Shown here piece by piece: positions 23,934 to 32,900 of a stretch of DNA of 48,478 nt (positions are counted from its first letter, which is position 1; every line of letters begins with the position of its first letter). The notes below the pieces were generated by a model. That model made no database searches. It was not told where the DNA came from and saw only the letters and a list, made by a program, of their open reading frames with translations. Made by a program: the position numbers and the translations under genes. Source of the stretch: Oscillospiraceae bacterium (GTDB taxonomy: Bacteria > Bacillota > Clostridia > Oscillospirales > Ruminococcaceae); the NCBI GenBank assembly GCA_900768705.1, contig CAAGEB010000121.1:1-48478 (forward strand), written 5' to 3'.

Positions 23934-24370
23934 ATCCGTTCACCGAAGGCAAAATCCAGCGCATACAGCGCAAGCATATAGCTGTTTTTGCCGAATCCCG
24001 CAATAGTTCCCATACACACCGGAGCAATGACGCTTGTTTTTCTGAATTCGTCACGGCTGTTTACATTGCTGAGATGTACCTCCACCACAGGAATTTTTAT
24101 AGCGGCGATTGCGTCACGGATTGCATAGCTGTAATGGGTATATGCTCCCGCATTGAGAATAACGCCGTCAAAGCTTGTCCTTGCGGAGTGAAGCTCGTCA
24201 ATAATGCTGCCCTCGCTGTTGCTCTGGAAAAATTCAATATCATATCCAAGCTCCTTGCCCTTTGCAAAAAGCTCATCATTAATTGCCTGAAGCGAATCAC
24301 CGCCGTAAATTGCAGGCTCCCGCTCCCCGAGAAGATTGAGATTAGGACCGTTAATCACCAGTATTTTCAT
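23930..24370 (-). CDS. aroQ: 3-dehydroquinate dehydratase, type II
   Basis: This enzyme converts 3-dehydroquinate to 3-dehydroshikimate in the shikimate pathway. The opening 'ILVINGPNLNLLGEREP' contains the catalytic Arg loop (usual Tyr region 'YGGDSL'), and 'LNAGAYTHYSYAIRDAI' and 'VEVHLSNVNSRDEFR' carry the catalytic His and binding residues. Length 146 matches type II. It is coupled to the M24-like gene by an ATGA overlap; aroQ-M24-efp is the Bacillus yqhS-yqhT-efp order. Confidence 0.96.
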   Translation of the reverse strand: MKILVINGPNLNLLGEREPAIYGGDSLQAINDELFAKGKELGYDIEFFQSNSEGSIIDELHSARTSFDGVILNAGAYTHYSYAIRDAIAAIKIPVVEVHLSNVNSRDEFRKTSVIAPVCMGTIAGFGKNSYMLALYALDFAFGERI

Positions 24371-24402
24371 AATTACTCTCCCTCAAATCAGTACCGGTAT
24401 TT

Positions 24403-25242
24403 TTACAAGCTGTCATAGTAGCTTTTCATTTCCGCTGCGTCCTCTGCCTGAGTGCCGTCTGACTCGCAGATAATCGAAGGCTCAAGCCCTCTCGAATGTA
24501 TTTCTTCAATAAGCGGACGGTAATCGGGACCGTAGGTTTCATCGGAAAATGTAAGGTGCTTTTTTTCGCCGCCGGCGGTATATTCAATTTTGCTGAAATG
24601 AATGTGCATATTGAAAAGCCGTTCATGACCCAGCTTGTTTTCAATCAAATCAAGCATTTCCGCATAGTCCTCACGGGTTTTAATTCCGCCGAGGGTACGG
24701 GCGTTAAGATGCCCGAAATCCACCGCAGGCAGAAACCGTTCGTCCGCGCCGCACAGCTCCAGAACTTCTTCCAGAGTGCCAAGCTGGTTTATCTTTCCCA
24801 TTGTTTCGGGACAGAGAATTATTTCGGAAAGGCCTTCCTCGTCCAATGCCTTCTGCGCCCTTTTCAGGGTGTCCGAAGCAAGATAAAGTGCTTCCGCACG
24901 AGTCATCTTCGAGCAGGAGCCGGAATGTACCACCAGTTTTTTCACTCCCAGCAGCGCTGCGGCTTTCGCAGACTGCATTATATAATCAACGCTTTTCAGC
25001 CGTGTTTCCTCCACCGCCGAGGAAAGAGAGATAAAATAGGGCGTATGCAGCGTAACGCAGATACCGTTTTCCGCCGCCAGCATGGGAAGCTTTTTCACGG
25101 TGCTTTCGCTTATGCGGACGCCCCTGCCGCACTCAATTTCGTATCCGTTAAGCCCCATTGATGAAAGATAGGAGGGCAGATCCTCGGGAAATTTCCGCTT
25201 TCCCCAGCTGAGAGAATTGCCTCCCGGTCCGAATGAAATCAT
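24403..25242 (-). CDS. AP endonuclease family 2 / deoxyribonuclease IV-like TIM-barrel protein
   Basis: The 279-residue protein fits the Nfo-type TIM barrel that cleaves abasic sites using a zinc cluster: 'VTLHTPYFISLSS', 'KLVVHSGSCSK', 'ILCPETMGK', 'AVDFGHLNAR', 'MHIHFSKIEY' and 'IICESDGTQ' supply His, Glu and Asp candidates in the expected order. It departs from classical Nfo sequences, so a related sugar-phosphate isomerase-like role cannot be excluded. It overlaps yqeG by 4 bases. Confidence 0.82.
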   Translation of the reverse strand: MISFGPGGNSLSWGKRKFPEDLPSYLSSMGLNGYEIECGRGVRISESTVKKLPMLAAENGICVTLHTPYFISLSSAVEETRLKSVDYIMQSAKAAALLGVKKLVVHSGSCSKMTRAEALYLASDTLKRAQKALDEEGLSEIILCPETMGKINQLGTLEEVLELCGADERFLPAVDFGHLNARTLGGIKTREDYAEMLDLIENKLGHERLFNMHIHFSKIEYTAGGEKKHLTFSDETYGPDYRPLIEEIHSRGLEPSIICESDGTQAEDAAEMKSYYDSL

Positions 25243-25742
25243 TTTTTCAACTCCAAATCACTGTAATTTCGGTGAAAAACCAGACTTTCCAGCTTTCGCT
25301 TCAATCGGAAAGTCCATGTATTCTCAAGATAAAAGGGTTCCACCAGCACCGTGCGGATTCTGCCCAGATTTCCCGCCATAACATCGGTGAAAATCTGATC
25401 TCCCACCACCAGCGTTTCTTCTCTGGAAACACCCATAGCCTTTATCGCTCTCGTCACCCCGAAGGTGAGAGGCTTTGCGCCGTTGGCGGTGAATTCCAGT
25501 CCCAGCTTTGCCGCAAGGGGAGCCACACGCTTATTGGTGTTATTTGAAACCACCCGCATTTTAATCCCCAGCGCACGCATTTCCTCCAGCCACTCCGGCA
25601 CGCCTTTCTCGGCGGCAGGACTGCCGTGCATGGAAAGAGTGTTATCCATATCCAGTACCAGCGCAGAAACCTTATTTCTGCGCAGAAATTCCTCATCAAT
25701 CTGCATTACATTTTTCAGCCAAAAGGTTGGTTTAAAAAGCAT
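25239..25742 (-). CDS. yqeG: YqeG family HAD-IIIA phosphatase
   Basis: HAD-superfamily phosphatases of the YqeG group occur at the head of the yqeG-yqeH-aroE-yhbY-nadD cluster in Bacillus. Motif I is 'LVLDMDNTLSM', motif II 'RVVSNNTN' and motif III 'VVGDQIFTDVMAGN', so the active site looks intact. ATG 25742 is chosen, with AGGAG just upstream and the family opening 'MLFKPTFWLKNV'; a longer frame from 25799 is less likely. The substrate is uncertain (a lipid-phosphate phosphatase role is known for relatives). Confidence 0.9.
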   Translation of the reverse strand: MLFKPTFWLKNVMQIDEEFLRRNKVSALVLDMDNTLSMHGSPAAEKGVPEWLEEMRALGIKMRVVSNNTNKRVAPLAAKLGLEFTANGAKPLTFGVTRAIKAMGVSREETLVVGDQIFTDVMAGNLGRIRTVLVEPFYLENTWTFRLKRKLESLVFHRNYSDLELKK

Positions 25743-25774
25743 ACTCTCCTGCCTGTTTTCCCATATACCAATTA

Positions 25775-25796
25775 AAGCGGACAAAATTGCCCGCTT
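25775..25796 (-). terminator. Weak hairpin after rpsU
   Basis: AAGCGG (25775-25780) pairs with CCGCTT (25791-25796), followed on the minus strand by TTAATT. It lies between rpsU and yqeG and could end the rpsU transcript. Confidence 0.35.
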
Positions 25797-25852
25797 CAAC
25801 CGTTTTCTTTTTACAGCGTACCTTCATCCGAACCACTGCGGTTCAAAATGAA

Positions 25853-26026
25853 TCAATACTTGCGCTTGCGAGCAGCTTCGGACTTCTTTTTACGTTTTAC
25901 CGAAGGCTTTTCGTAATGCTCTCTTTTACGAACTTCAGCAAGAACGCCGTCCCTTGCGCATGAACGCTTGAAACGCTTGAGGGCTGTTTCAAGAGATTCA
26001 TTTTTGCCAAGGCGAATTTCTGCCAT
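25853..26026 (-). CDS. rpsU: 30S ribosomal protein S21
   Basis: This 57-residue basic protein opens with 'MAEIRLGKNESLETALKRF' and ends in a Lys/Arg-rich tail ('KRKKKSEAARKRKY'), the classic S21 pattern. S21 sits at the mRNA platform of the small subunit and aids initiation. GGGAGGG precedes the ATG, and a canonical promoter precedes the gene. It stands between yqeG and rsfS. Confidence 0.96.
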   Translation of the reverse strand: MAEIRLGKNESLETALKRFKRSCARDGVLAEVRKREHYEKPSVKRKKKSEAARKRKY

Positions 26027-26083
26027 CTATATTTCCCTCCCCTTGCCAATCGGCACGGCTTATACATTAACAGTATATGAAAT

Positions 26084-26112
26084 ATTATACATCAACAAAC
26101 CTGTTTTGTCAA
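26084..26112 (-). promoter_or_regulatory. Promoter of rpsU
   Basis: TTGACA (26107-26112), a 17-base spacer and TATAAT (26084-26089), with the rpsU start about 58 bases downstream. Confidence 0.85.
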
Positions 26113-26198
26113 GTGATATTTTCTAAAATCAAAACAAATTTTGCATTTTGGTGATTTTAGCCAAATAAATTACAATCAGGCTGTTGAAACACACGCTT

Positions 26199-26552
26199 TT
26201 AACTAATCAATCCTGAAATATCCACCTGCTCGCCATCTGCCCAAAGATGCTCCAGATTATAGAATTCCCTTGTTTCCTCAAGGAAAACATGAACCACCAC
26301 ATCAATAAAGTCCAGCACTATCCAGCCGCCGGAGGCAACGCCCTCCACATTCTTGGGCTTTACGCCCTGCTGCTCCAGCTGATACTCCACCTCGTCTGCC
26401 AGAGCCTTCACCTGCGTGGTGCTGGAGGCGGAAGCAATGACAAAGTAATTGGCAAGTATTGTAAGATCCCCCACCTTTATTGCGGAGATATTTTCGGCTT
26501 TTTTGCTGTCCAATGCCTTTACGGCAATTTCCATTTCCTGTATATCGGTCAT
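26199..26552 (-). CDS. rsfS: Ribosomal silencing factor RsfS
   Basis: RsfS binds L14 on the 50S subunit and blocks joining with 30S when nutrients are short. The 117 residues show the DUF143/Iojap pattern: 'NYFVIASASSTTQVKALADE', 'GGWIVLDFIDVVVHVF' and 'YNLEHLWADG'. It overlaps yqeK by 4 bases and is the last gene of the rdgB-yhbY-nadD-yqeK-rsfS operon, the usual Firmicutes order. Confidence 0.95.
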   Translation of the reverse strand: MTDIQEMEIAVKALDSKKAENISAIKVGDLTILANYFVIASASSTTQVKALADEVEYQLEQQGVKPKNVEGVASGGWIVLDFIDVVVHVFLEETREFYNLEHLWADGEQVDISGLIS

Positions 26553-27178
26553 ACGCTCTCCTTTTCTTTGTTGAACTTCAGATAATAGTTATACGCCTCA
26601 ATTGTGGTTATCGGCAATTGTCCGCAGCGTCCGCAGACGGTTTCAATCGAATATGCAAGCGCAATTGCCATTGCCTTGTCTATGTCGCTGTAGCAGAACC
26701 TGCGCATTTTTTCCACGCCCTTGTAGTCCCGCTCGGCAGACACCATATCACCCAGATACACTATTTTCTGAAGCAGCGTCATTCCGGCGCAGCCTACGGT
26801 GTGATACCGTATGGCAAGGATTATTTCCTCGTCGGAAATCCCCAGCTCACGGCGCACATAGTAAGCCCCCGCAATCCCATGCCAGAGTCCCTTGGTGGCA
26901 ATCTCCGCCGGGTCGGGGGAAAGCCCGCTTTCCATTGTATATTTCAGCATTTTTTCGGGAGTGTCCTCCTTCATCACATCGTGAAGAAGACCCGCAAGGT
27001 AGCAGCGCTTTTCATCGGCGCCGTAGTGTTCCGCAAGCTTAAAGCACTCCTCCGCCACATTCATACTGTGGGTAAAACGCTTTTTGGAAAGCCGCTCTTT
27101 TATCAGCTTCTCATATTGATCAAATTCCGGATACCTGCTCAAAATAACCTCCGAATTTATTCCGGATTTACGGCTCAT
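26549..27178 (-). CDS. yqeK: YqeK-type HD-domain bis(5'-nucleosyl)-tetraphosphatase
   Basis: This HD-domain hydrolase splits symmetric Ap4A into two ADP. The motif 'HSMNVAEECFKLAEHYG' gives the first His, 'YLAGLLHDVMKE' the HD pair, 'WHGIAGAYY' the next His and 'AIRYHTVG' the last. The 209 residues fit the family. Four-base overlaps with nadD and rsfS indicate translational coupling. Confidence 0.93.
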   Translation of the reverse strand: MSRKSGINSEVILSRYPEFDQYEKLIKERLSKKRFTHSMNVAEECFKLAEHYGADEKRCYLAGLLHDVMKEDTPEKMLKYTMESGLSPDPAEIATKGLWHGIAGAYYVRRELGISDEEIILAIRYHTVGCAGMTLLQKIVYLGDMVSAERDYKGVEKMRRFCYSDIDKAMAIALAYSIETVCGRCGQLPITTIEAYNYYLKFNKEKESV

Positions 27179-27771
27179 TCTTTATATAACCCGTTTGCGG
27201 CAATATATTCCGCAGTTTTCTCGGTGACAAGACCGGTCAGCGGTTCGCCTTTTACAATACGCTCACGGATTTCCGTGGAGCTTACCCCGGGAATATTCGC
27301 CGGCATAACACGAATTCTGCCAATTTCCGCCGCAAATTCCATCATATCGGTCATACTGTCCCCGCTTCTGGGAACGGCAACCACCTTGCACTCTTTGAGA
27401 ATTGATTCGTATTTAAACCAATCCCTGAAGCTGAACAGCATATCGCTGCCTATTATCAGATAAAGCTCTCTGTCGGGATACAATCTTTTCAGCTCCCGAA
27501 TAGTATTTATCGTATAGCTTACCCCGCCCATACGACGCTCTATATCGCAGATTTCCGTTTCGCAGCTGTCGCTTATATTCTCAAAGGTCAGCCTGCACAT
27601 TTCCGCTCTGTCGTCAAAGGGCATCAGCTTTGTATGCTTGTGAGGGGATTCAAAGGACGGTATTATCATCAGCTTACGAAGCTTCAGATATTCAGCCGCT
27701 TCCTTTGCAATGGCTGCGTGTCCGATATGAGGAGGATTGAAAGCTCCACCGAAAATTCCTGTTTTAATCAA
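27175..27771 (-). CDS. nadD: Nicotinate-nucleotide adenylyltransferase
   Basis: NadD adenylates nicotinate mononucleotide to deamido-NAD. The nucleotidyltransferase motif 'GIFGGAFNPPHIGH' opens the protein, 'YLIIGSDMLFSFRDW' follows, and 'GVSSTEIRERI' is the C-terminal ISSTxIR-type motif. Its 198 residues are typical. It overlaps yhbY by 8 bases. Confidence 0.96.
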   Translation of the reverse strand: MIKTGIFGGAFNPPHIGHAAIAKEAAEYLKLRKLMIIPSFESPHKHTKLMPFDDRAEMCRLTFENISDSCETEICDIERRMGGVSYTINTIRELKRLYPDRELYLIIGSDMLFSFRDWFKYESILKECKVVAVPRSGDSMTDMMEFAAEIGRIRVMPANIPGVSSTEIRERIVKGEPLTGLVTEKTAEYIAANGLYKE

Positions 27772-28060
27772 GTGTAATCACCCGCTTCTTTGGGTCTCTG
27801 CTCTGACGATACAGTACAAATTTGCGTCCTACCACAGAAACCTCCTCCGCACCCAGCTTTTCGGAAATAATATCCGCCGCCTCTCTTGCGGTGTACTGAC
27901 AAGCCTCCTGAACGCCGATTTTAATAAGCTCTCTGGCATTAATGGCGTTGTCCAGCTGATGAATAATTTCATCGGTAATTCCAAGCTTTCCGATATAGAA
28001 TATTGCGTTCAGGTTCTGACCCTGTCCGCGGAGGTATGCCCTCTGTTTACTTGTAAGCAT
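27764..28060 (-). CDS. yhbY: YhbY family RNA-binding protein (CRM domain)
   Basis: This 98-residue single CRM-domain protein is associated with assembly of the large ribosomal subunit. The opening 'MLTSKQRAYLRGQGQNL' and 'IFYIGKLGITDEI' with the basic 'GRKFVLYRQSRDPKKR' tail are characteristic. It lies directly between rdgB and nadD, as in Bacillus (yqeI). Confidence 0.95.
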   Translation of the reverse strand: MLTSKQRAYLRGQGQNLNAIFYIGKLGITDEIIHQLDNAINARELIKIGVQEACQYTAREAADIISEKLGAEEVSVVGRKFVLYRQSRDPKKRVITLD

Positions 28061-28699
28061 TTATGAAAACTTCTCCTTCAATATCTCCGCAAGCTTCCTG
28101 AAAGCATTGGCACGGTGACTTATCTTGTTCTTTTCTTCCTCGTCAATGGTTGCCATGCTTTCATCGTCGTCCAGCATAAAAATAGGATCGTAGCCAAAGC
28201 CGTTCTTTCCCACGGGCTTGTCGCCTATGTATCCCTCCACGGTGCCGTTTACGGAATACTCGTCGTCCTCATCGAAAATAAAATAGATAGAGCATACAAA
28301 TCTGGCGTCACGAAGCGGTCTTGCAACCCCGTGCATCTCTTTCAGCACCTTGTCGCAGCGATCCTTATCTGTGGCGTTTTCCCCCGCATACCGTGCGGAA
28401 TAAACTCCGGGAGCTCCGTCCAGAAAATCAATCTCCAGTCCGCTGTCATCGGCAATGGTGGGAAGCTTTGTGGCTTCATAAACCGCCTTTGCCTTTATGT
28501 GAGCGTTTTCCTCAAAGGTATCTCCGTCTTCGATTATCTCCCCGTCAAAGCCCGCTTCCTTCATTGATACGGCTTCAAAGCCGAAAGGCTTCAGAAGCTT
28601 TTTGAACTCGCGGATTTTTCCCTGATTGTTCGAGGCGATAACCAGGCGTTTTCGCCCGGATGAATTTTCTTCGCCGCCGGAATTCTGTTGTTTTTTCAT
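28061..28699 (-). CDS. rdgB: XTP/dITP diphosphatase (RdgB/HAM1)
   Basis: This pyrophosphatase removes deaminated purine triphosphates (dITP, XTP) from the nucleotide pool. Key motifs are 'VIASNNQGKIREFKKLL', 'TIADDSGLEIDFLDGAPGVYSARYAG' (quoted in part; the catalytic Asp pair is in ADDSG), 'GFGYDPIF' and the C-terminal 'SHRANAFRKL'. A Ser/Gly-rich N-terminal extension of about 17 residues precedes the domain. It heads the operon behind a consensus promoter. Confidence 0.95.
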   Translation of the reverse strand: MKKQQNSGGEENSSGRKRLVIASNNQGKIREFKKLLKPFGFEAVSMKEAGFDGEIIEDGDTFEENAHIKAKAVYEATKLPTIADDSGLEIDFLDGAPGVYSARYAGENATDKDRCDKVLKEMHGVARPLRDARFVCSIYFIFDEDDEYSVNGTVEGYIGDKPVGKNGFGYDPIFMLDDDESMATIDEEEKNKISHRANAFRKLAEILKEKFS

Positions 28700-28750
28700 A
28701 CAATTTCCTTTCGTAGTATCAGAACTGTCATCGTACCAATATTTAAGTGA

Positions 28751-28779
28751 ATTATATCACATTTTCCCCGCCCTGTCAA
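28751..28779 (-). promoter_or_regulatory. Promoter of the rdgB-yhbY-nadD-yqeK-rsfS operon
   Basis: TTGACA (28774-28779), a 17-base spacer and TATAAT (28751-28756), about 52 bases upstream of the rdgB ATG. Confidence 0.85.
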
Positions 28780-28822
28780 GCGGAGATTTATCATTCTGTA
28801 AAAAAATCGGCATACCGTTATT

Positions 28823-29965
28823 TCAGCTGAAAAGTGCCTCCACATAAGCCTCGGGAACAAAGGGCTGCAAATCGTCGATTTTTTCGCCCACGCCCACCAG
28901 CTTAACGGGCAGATTAAGCTCGTTCTTGATAGGTATTATAATGCCGCCCTTTGCGGTGCCGTCCAGCTTGGTAAGCACAATTCCCGTAATATCCGCCGTC
29001 TCGTTGAAAAGCTTCGCCTGATTTACCGCATTCTGACCCGTTGTGGCGTCCAGAACCAGCAGAGTTTCAACGCTGGCTTCCGGAAGCTCTCGGGAAATTA
29101 CCCTGGCAATCTTTTTCAGCTCCTCCATAAGATTTTTCTTGTTGTGAAGCCGTCCTGCCGTGTCACAGAGAACGATATCCGCACCCCTCGCCTTTGCAGC
29201 GGAAATTGCGTCGAACACTACCGCCGCCGGATCGGAGCCTTCGGAGTGCTTGACAATTTCCACACCCGCTCTTTCCGTCCACACATTCAGCTGATCTATC
29301 GCCGCCGCACGGAAAGTATCCGCCGCCGCCACGATGACTTTCTTGCCGCTGTTTTTAAAATTAGCCGCCATTTTTCCGATGGTGGTGGTTTTTCCTGCCC
29401 CATTCACGCCGATAACCATAATAACCGCAGGCTTGCTGTCCAGCTTCAGGGAATTATCACCGGTGAGCATTTCTGAAATAATGTTTTTCAGCATCTGCTT
29501 TACTTCGGCGGGATCGGTAACACCGCTTCTCTTTACCTCGGCTCTCAGCTTGTCACAGATATCCGCACTGGTCTGCGCACCTATATCGGAAAGAATAAGC
29601 GTTTCCTCCAGCTCGTCGAAAAAATCCTCGTCAATCTTCGTGAAGGAATTAATCAGCAGCTCAACCTTGCTGACAAAGCCCTCTTTGGTTTTCTGCAAAC
29701 CGCCCTTGAGCTTTTCCCACACTTCCTCCTTGCGCTGAGCCTCGTAGTTTTCCTGAAAGGCAATATCGCTTTCGTGGTCGGTGAAAATCGCATCTCCGCC
29801 GCTCAGCCGTTCCAGCAGGGAAGCTCTGGGAGCGTCCTCTCCGGTTTTTGTCTCCTCGGCTACGGGAGCCGTTTTTTCGGATTGCTGTTCCGTTTTGTTT
29901 TCCGCAGCGTTGATTTCCTCGGAGCTGCTGTCCTTTTTCTTCTTGAATTTGTCAAATAATCCCAT
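28823..29965 (-). CDS. ftsY: Signal recognition particle receptor FtsY
   Basis: FtsY is the SRP receptor GTPase that delivers ribosome-nascent chains to the membrane. An acidic, Lys-rich N-terminal A region (1-80) is followed by the N domain (about 90-170) and the G domain, with P-loop 'GVNGAGKTT' (186-194), 'DTFRAAAIDQL', 'DTAGRLHNKKNLM' and 'TKLDGTAKGG'. Its 380 residues are normal. It is the last gene of the rnc-radical SAM-smc-ftsY cluster and starts 11 bases after the smc stop. Confidence 0.97.
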   Translation of the reverse strand: MGLFDKFKKKKDSSSEEINAAENKTEQQSEKTAPVAEETKTGEDAPRASLLERLSGGDAIFTDHESDIAFQENYEAQRKEEVWEKLKGGLQKTKEGFVSKVELLINSFTKIDEDFFDELEETLILSDIGAQTSADICDKLRAEVKRSGVTDPAEVKQMLKNIISEMLTGDNSLKLDSKPAVIMVIGVNGAGKTTTIGKMAANFKNSGKKVIVAAADTFRAAAIDQLNVWTERAGVEIVKHSEGSDPAAVVFDAISAAKARGADIVLCDTAGRLHNKKNLMEELKKIARVISRELPEASVETLLVLDATTGQNAVNQAKLFNETADITGIVLTKLDGTAKGGIIIPIKNELNLPVKLVGVGEKIDDLQPFVPEAYVEALFS

Positions 29966-29976
29966 CTGTACTCCTA

Positions 29977-32900
29977 TCAGGTAAGTATCTCGTTAAGCTC
30001 CTCGTCAAGCTCCTCGGACAGATCCTGCCGCAGCAGTCTTGACACGCCCTTCTCCTGCATAAAAACGCCGTAAAGCACGCTGCAGCCTTCGATTGTTCCT
30101 CGGCGGTGAGTTATAACCATAAGCTGTGTCTTGCGGCTGAAATGATTGAGATAACGGATATATTTTTCCACATTTATATCGTCCAGAGCTGCATCCACCT
30201 CGTCCAGCATACAGAACGGTGTGGGACGGTGCATAAGAATAGCGAAGTAAATCGTAATCGCCACCATTGTCTGTTCTCCGCCGGAAAGAGAAATTAGGTT
30301 TTTAATAACCTTTCCCGGAGGAGCCGCCTTTATTTCAATTCCGGAATTTAATACATCCTCCGGATCGGTAAGCTCCAGCTCCGCATGGGCGCCCTCGCCG
30401 AAAATCTGTACAAAAATTTCCTTAAAGTGGCTGTTGATATCTTCAAAGCTTTCGATAAATCTGGTTTTGATTTCGGCGGTAAGCTCCTCGATAAGCTTTT
30501 CCAGACCTTTTTTCGCCTCTTCGATATCCCGAAGCTGAGCCGACTGGAATTCATACCGCTTTGAAACGGTTTCGTATTCCTCAATCGCCGCCATATTTAC
30601 AATACCGAGAGCGTTGATTTTCTTGTTCAGCTCGTTCAGAGCGTTTTCCGCTGTCAGAAGATTTTCGGGAAGCTTTGCAATCTCTGCCGCCTGTGACACG
30701 GTAAGCTCATAGCTATCGAACAGCAGCGATACCACCTTGTCGTATTCCTTCTGAACAGAAGCCCGCCGTTCCTCCAGCCTTGCCGCCTCACGGGAAAACT
30801 TTTCCTTGTTCTGATTTGCTTCCTGAATGGATCGGTGACTTTCGGCAATCCTCTGCTCAAAATCCGTTACCTGCTTTGCCAGGTCGGAAATTTCCGTGTT
30901 TTTCTCGCCGATTTCGCTGTCCGCCTGCTGTATTTCCCGCCTGCGAAGCTCTATTCTCTCACGAAGCTCCCTGTCGCTTTCATCCAGCTTTTCCAGAGCC
31001 GCCCTGTAACCTCCGCTGTTTTCCAGCAAAGCTCTGCGGTTCTCTTCAATATTGTTAATCTGCGCCCGCAGTGCCTCAATATCCTTGAGTGCGGACATTT
31101 TTTCCAGATTAAGCGTATTAATTTCTTCTGAAAGGGTTTTTATTCTGTTTTCGGCGGCACTGCGCTCACCTGTCTGCTGTCTGTGCTTTTCCTCAAGAAC
31201 GGAAATTTTCTTGTCAAGTTCTTCAATTGCAGATTTTGATTTTCCGATTATTTCATTCTGCTGATCAATCTGATAATCAAAACGCTCCACAGTCAGACGC
31301 ACGGTATCTCCCTGCTTTTCCAGCTGCTCCAGCAGTCCTGAAAGTCTGGAAATCTCCGCTTTGATTCGGATATCCTCCTGATCCAGCTCACGGATTTTAT
31401 CGTTTATGCCCTCCTGCTCAATGGTGTACTTGGCATTTTCGGCACGGTAGCGTTCAAATTCCTCATTCTTCTGTGCAACGGTTTCACGCAGCTTCCGAAC
31501 CTCGCTGTGAAGCGAATCCAGCTCCTGCTTGCGGGAAATAATTCCTCCCTTGTTTATCCGTGAGCCTCCCGTAAAGGAACCTCCCGCATTGACAAGCTGT
31601 CCGTCAAGGGTTACAATTCTGAATTTATATCCGTATTTCTTTCCGATTACCGTTGCCGTTGAAATATCATCCACCACCGCAGTTGTTCCCAACAGATTTC
31701 CGATAATTCCGGCATATTGGTTGTCATATTCCACCAGCTCGCTGGCAATTCCCTCAAAGCCCGTTTCATCCGAAAGGCGGGGTTCGTTCAGATGCCTGCC
31801 CTTCATGGAGGTAAGGGGATACAGCGTTGCACGGCCTGCATTGGTTTCCTTCAGAAAACGGATACAGCGGTTTGCGGTTTCCTCATTATCAACTATTATA
31901 TTCTGCAAAACAGGCTGCAATACCGTTTCAATTGCGGTAACATACTTTTCGGGAACATTGATTACATCAGCCACAATGCCGTGAATACCGTGCAGCCGTC
32001 CCTGCTCTCCCGCATTGATAATCTCCTTTACGGAGCGGTAATAGCCTTCCTTGCTCTTCTCAATGTCGGACAGGACTTTATAACGCTGCTGCTTTTCTCC
32101 CAGCCGTGATTCCGCTTCGTCAAGAGCGGTGCGGGCGTCGTTGAGACGCTTGCGTTTGCCCTCGGAAAGCCTTGCCAGTCCCGACAGCTTATTCGCTGCC
32201 GAATCCTTTTCCTCCGCAATTTCCGCAGCGGTTTTTTTTGCTTGATCCAGCTGATTTTTATACTCTGAAATCTTATTTTCACTGTCTGCGGCGTCCGCCA
32301 GAAATGCAGCCTTCTGCTCCTCAAATTCCGTTTTGGAACGCTCCGCCTGGGACGCTGCCAGCGAAGCCTTGGTTTTTTCCCCGTAGGCTGCGGCAATCTG
32401 ACCTTCCAGTGCGGAATAATCCGCTCCCGAAGCATTGCTCTGCTCGGAGATTGCTTTCAGTTCCTCCTGCCGTGAAATAATCTCCTGCTCCAGATTATCC
32501 GCCTGCTTCTGCTTTTCCTCAATACCTGCGTTTGCCGCCTGTATCTGCCTGTCGAAATTCCGCCCGCTTTCCTCGTCGTTCTTCATCTGTCCCGCAAGTT
32601 CGGTTCGCCGCTGCTCATTATGCTTCAACTCGTTTTCCGCCACGGAAATATCGGTTTTTTTCTCGGAAAGCTCGTCGTGAACCGCCTGTATTCCCGACCG
32701 CAAACGCTCCAGAGCTGCGCTTGCCGCCAATTTATCATCGGAAAGCTTTTCTATGCTTTCATTGGCTTTTTCAATGTCACGCTCATAATTTTCCGCATAA
32801 CCGCGGTTCATCAGCAAATCATCGTCCAGCCTGCGAAGCTGCTCGCTTTTTTCGTTAAGCCGTGCCACGGAAACGGAAATTTCCAGCTCCTTTTTCTCCG

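Noticed and set aside
22848..23981. A 377-codon plus-strand frame opposite the M24-like gene
   Set aside because: Arg/Ser/His-rich translation with no family pattern; the minus strand has recognisable creatinase and M24 blocks and coupling to aroQ.
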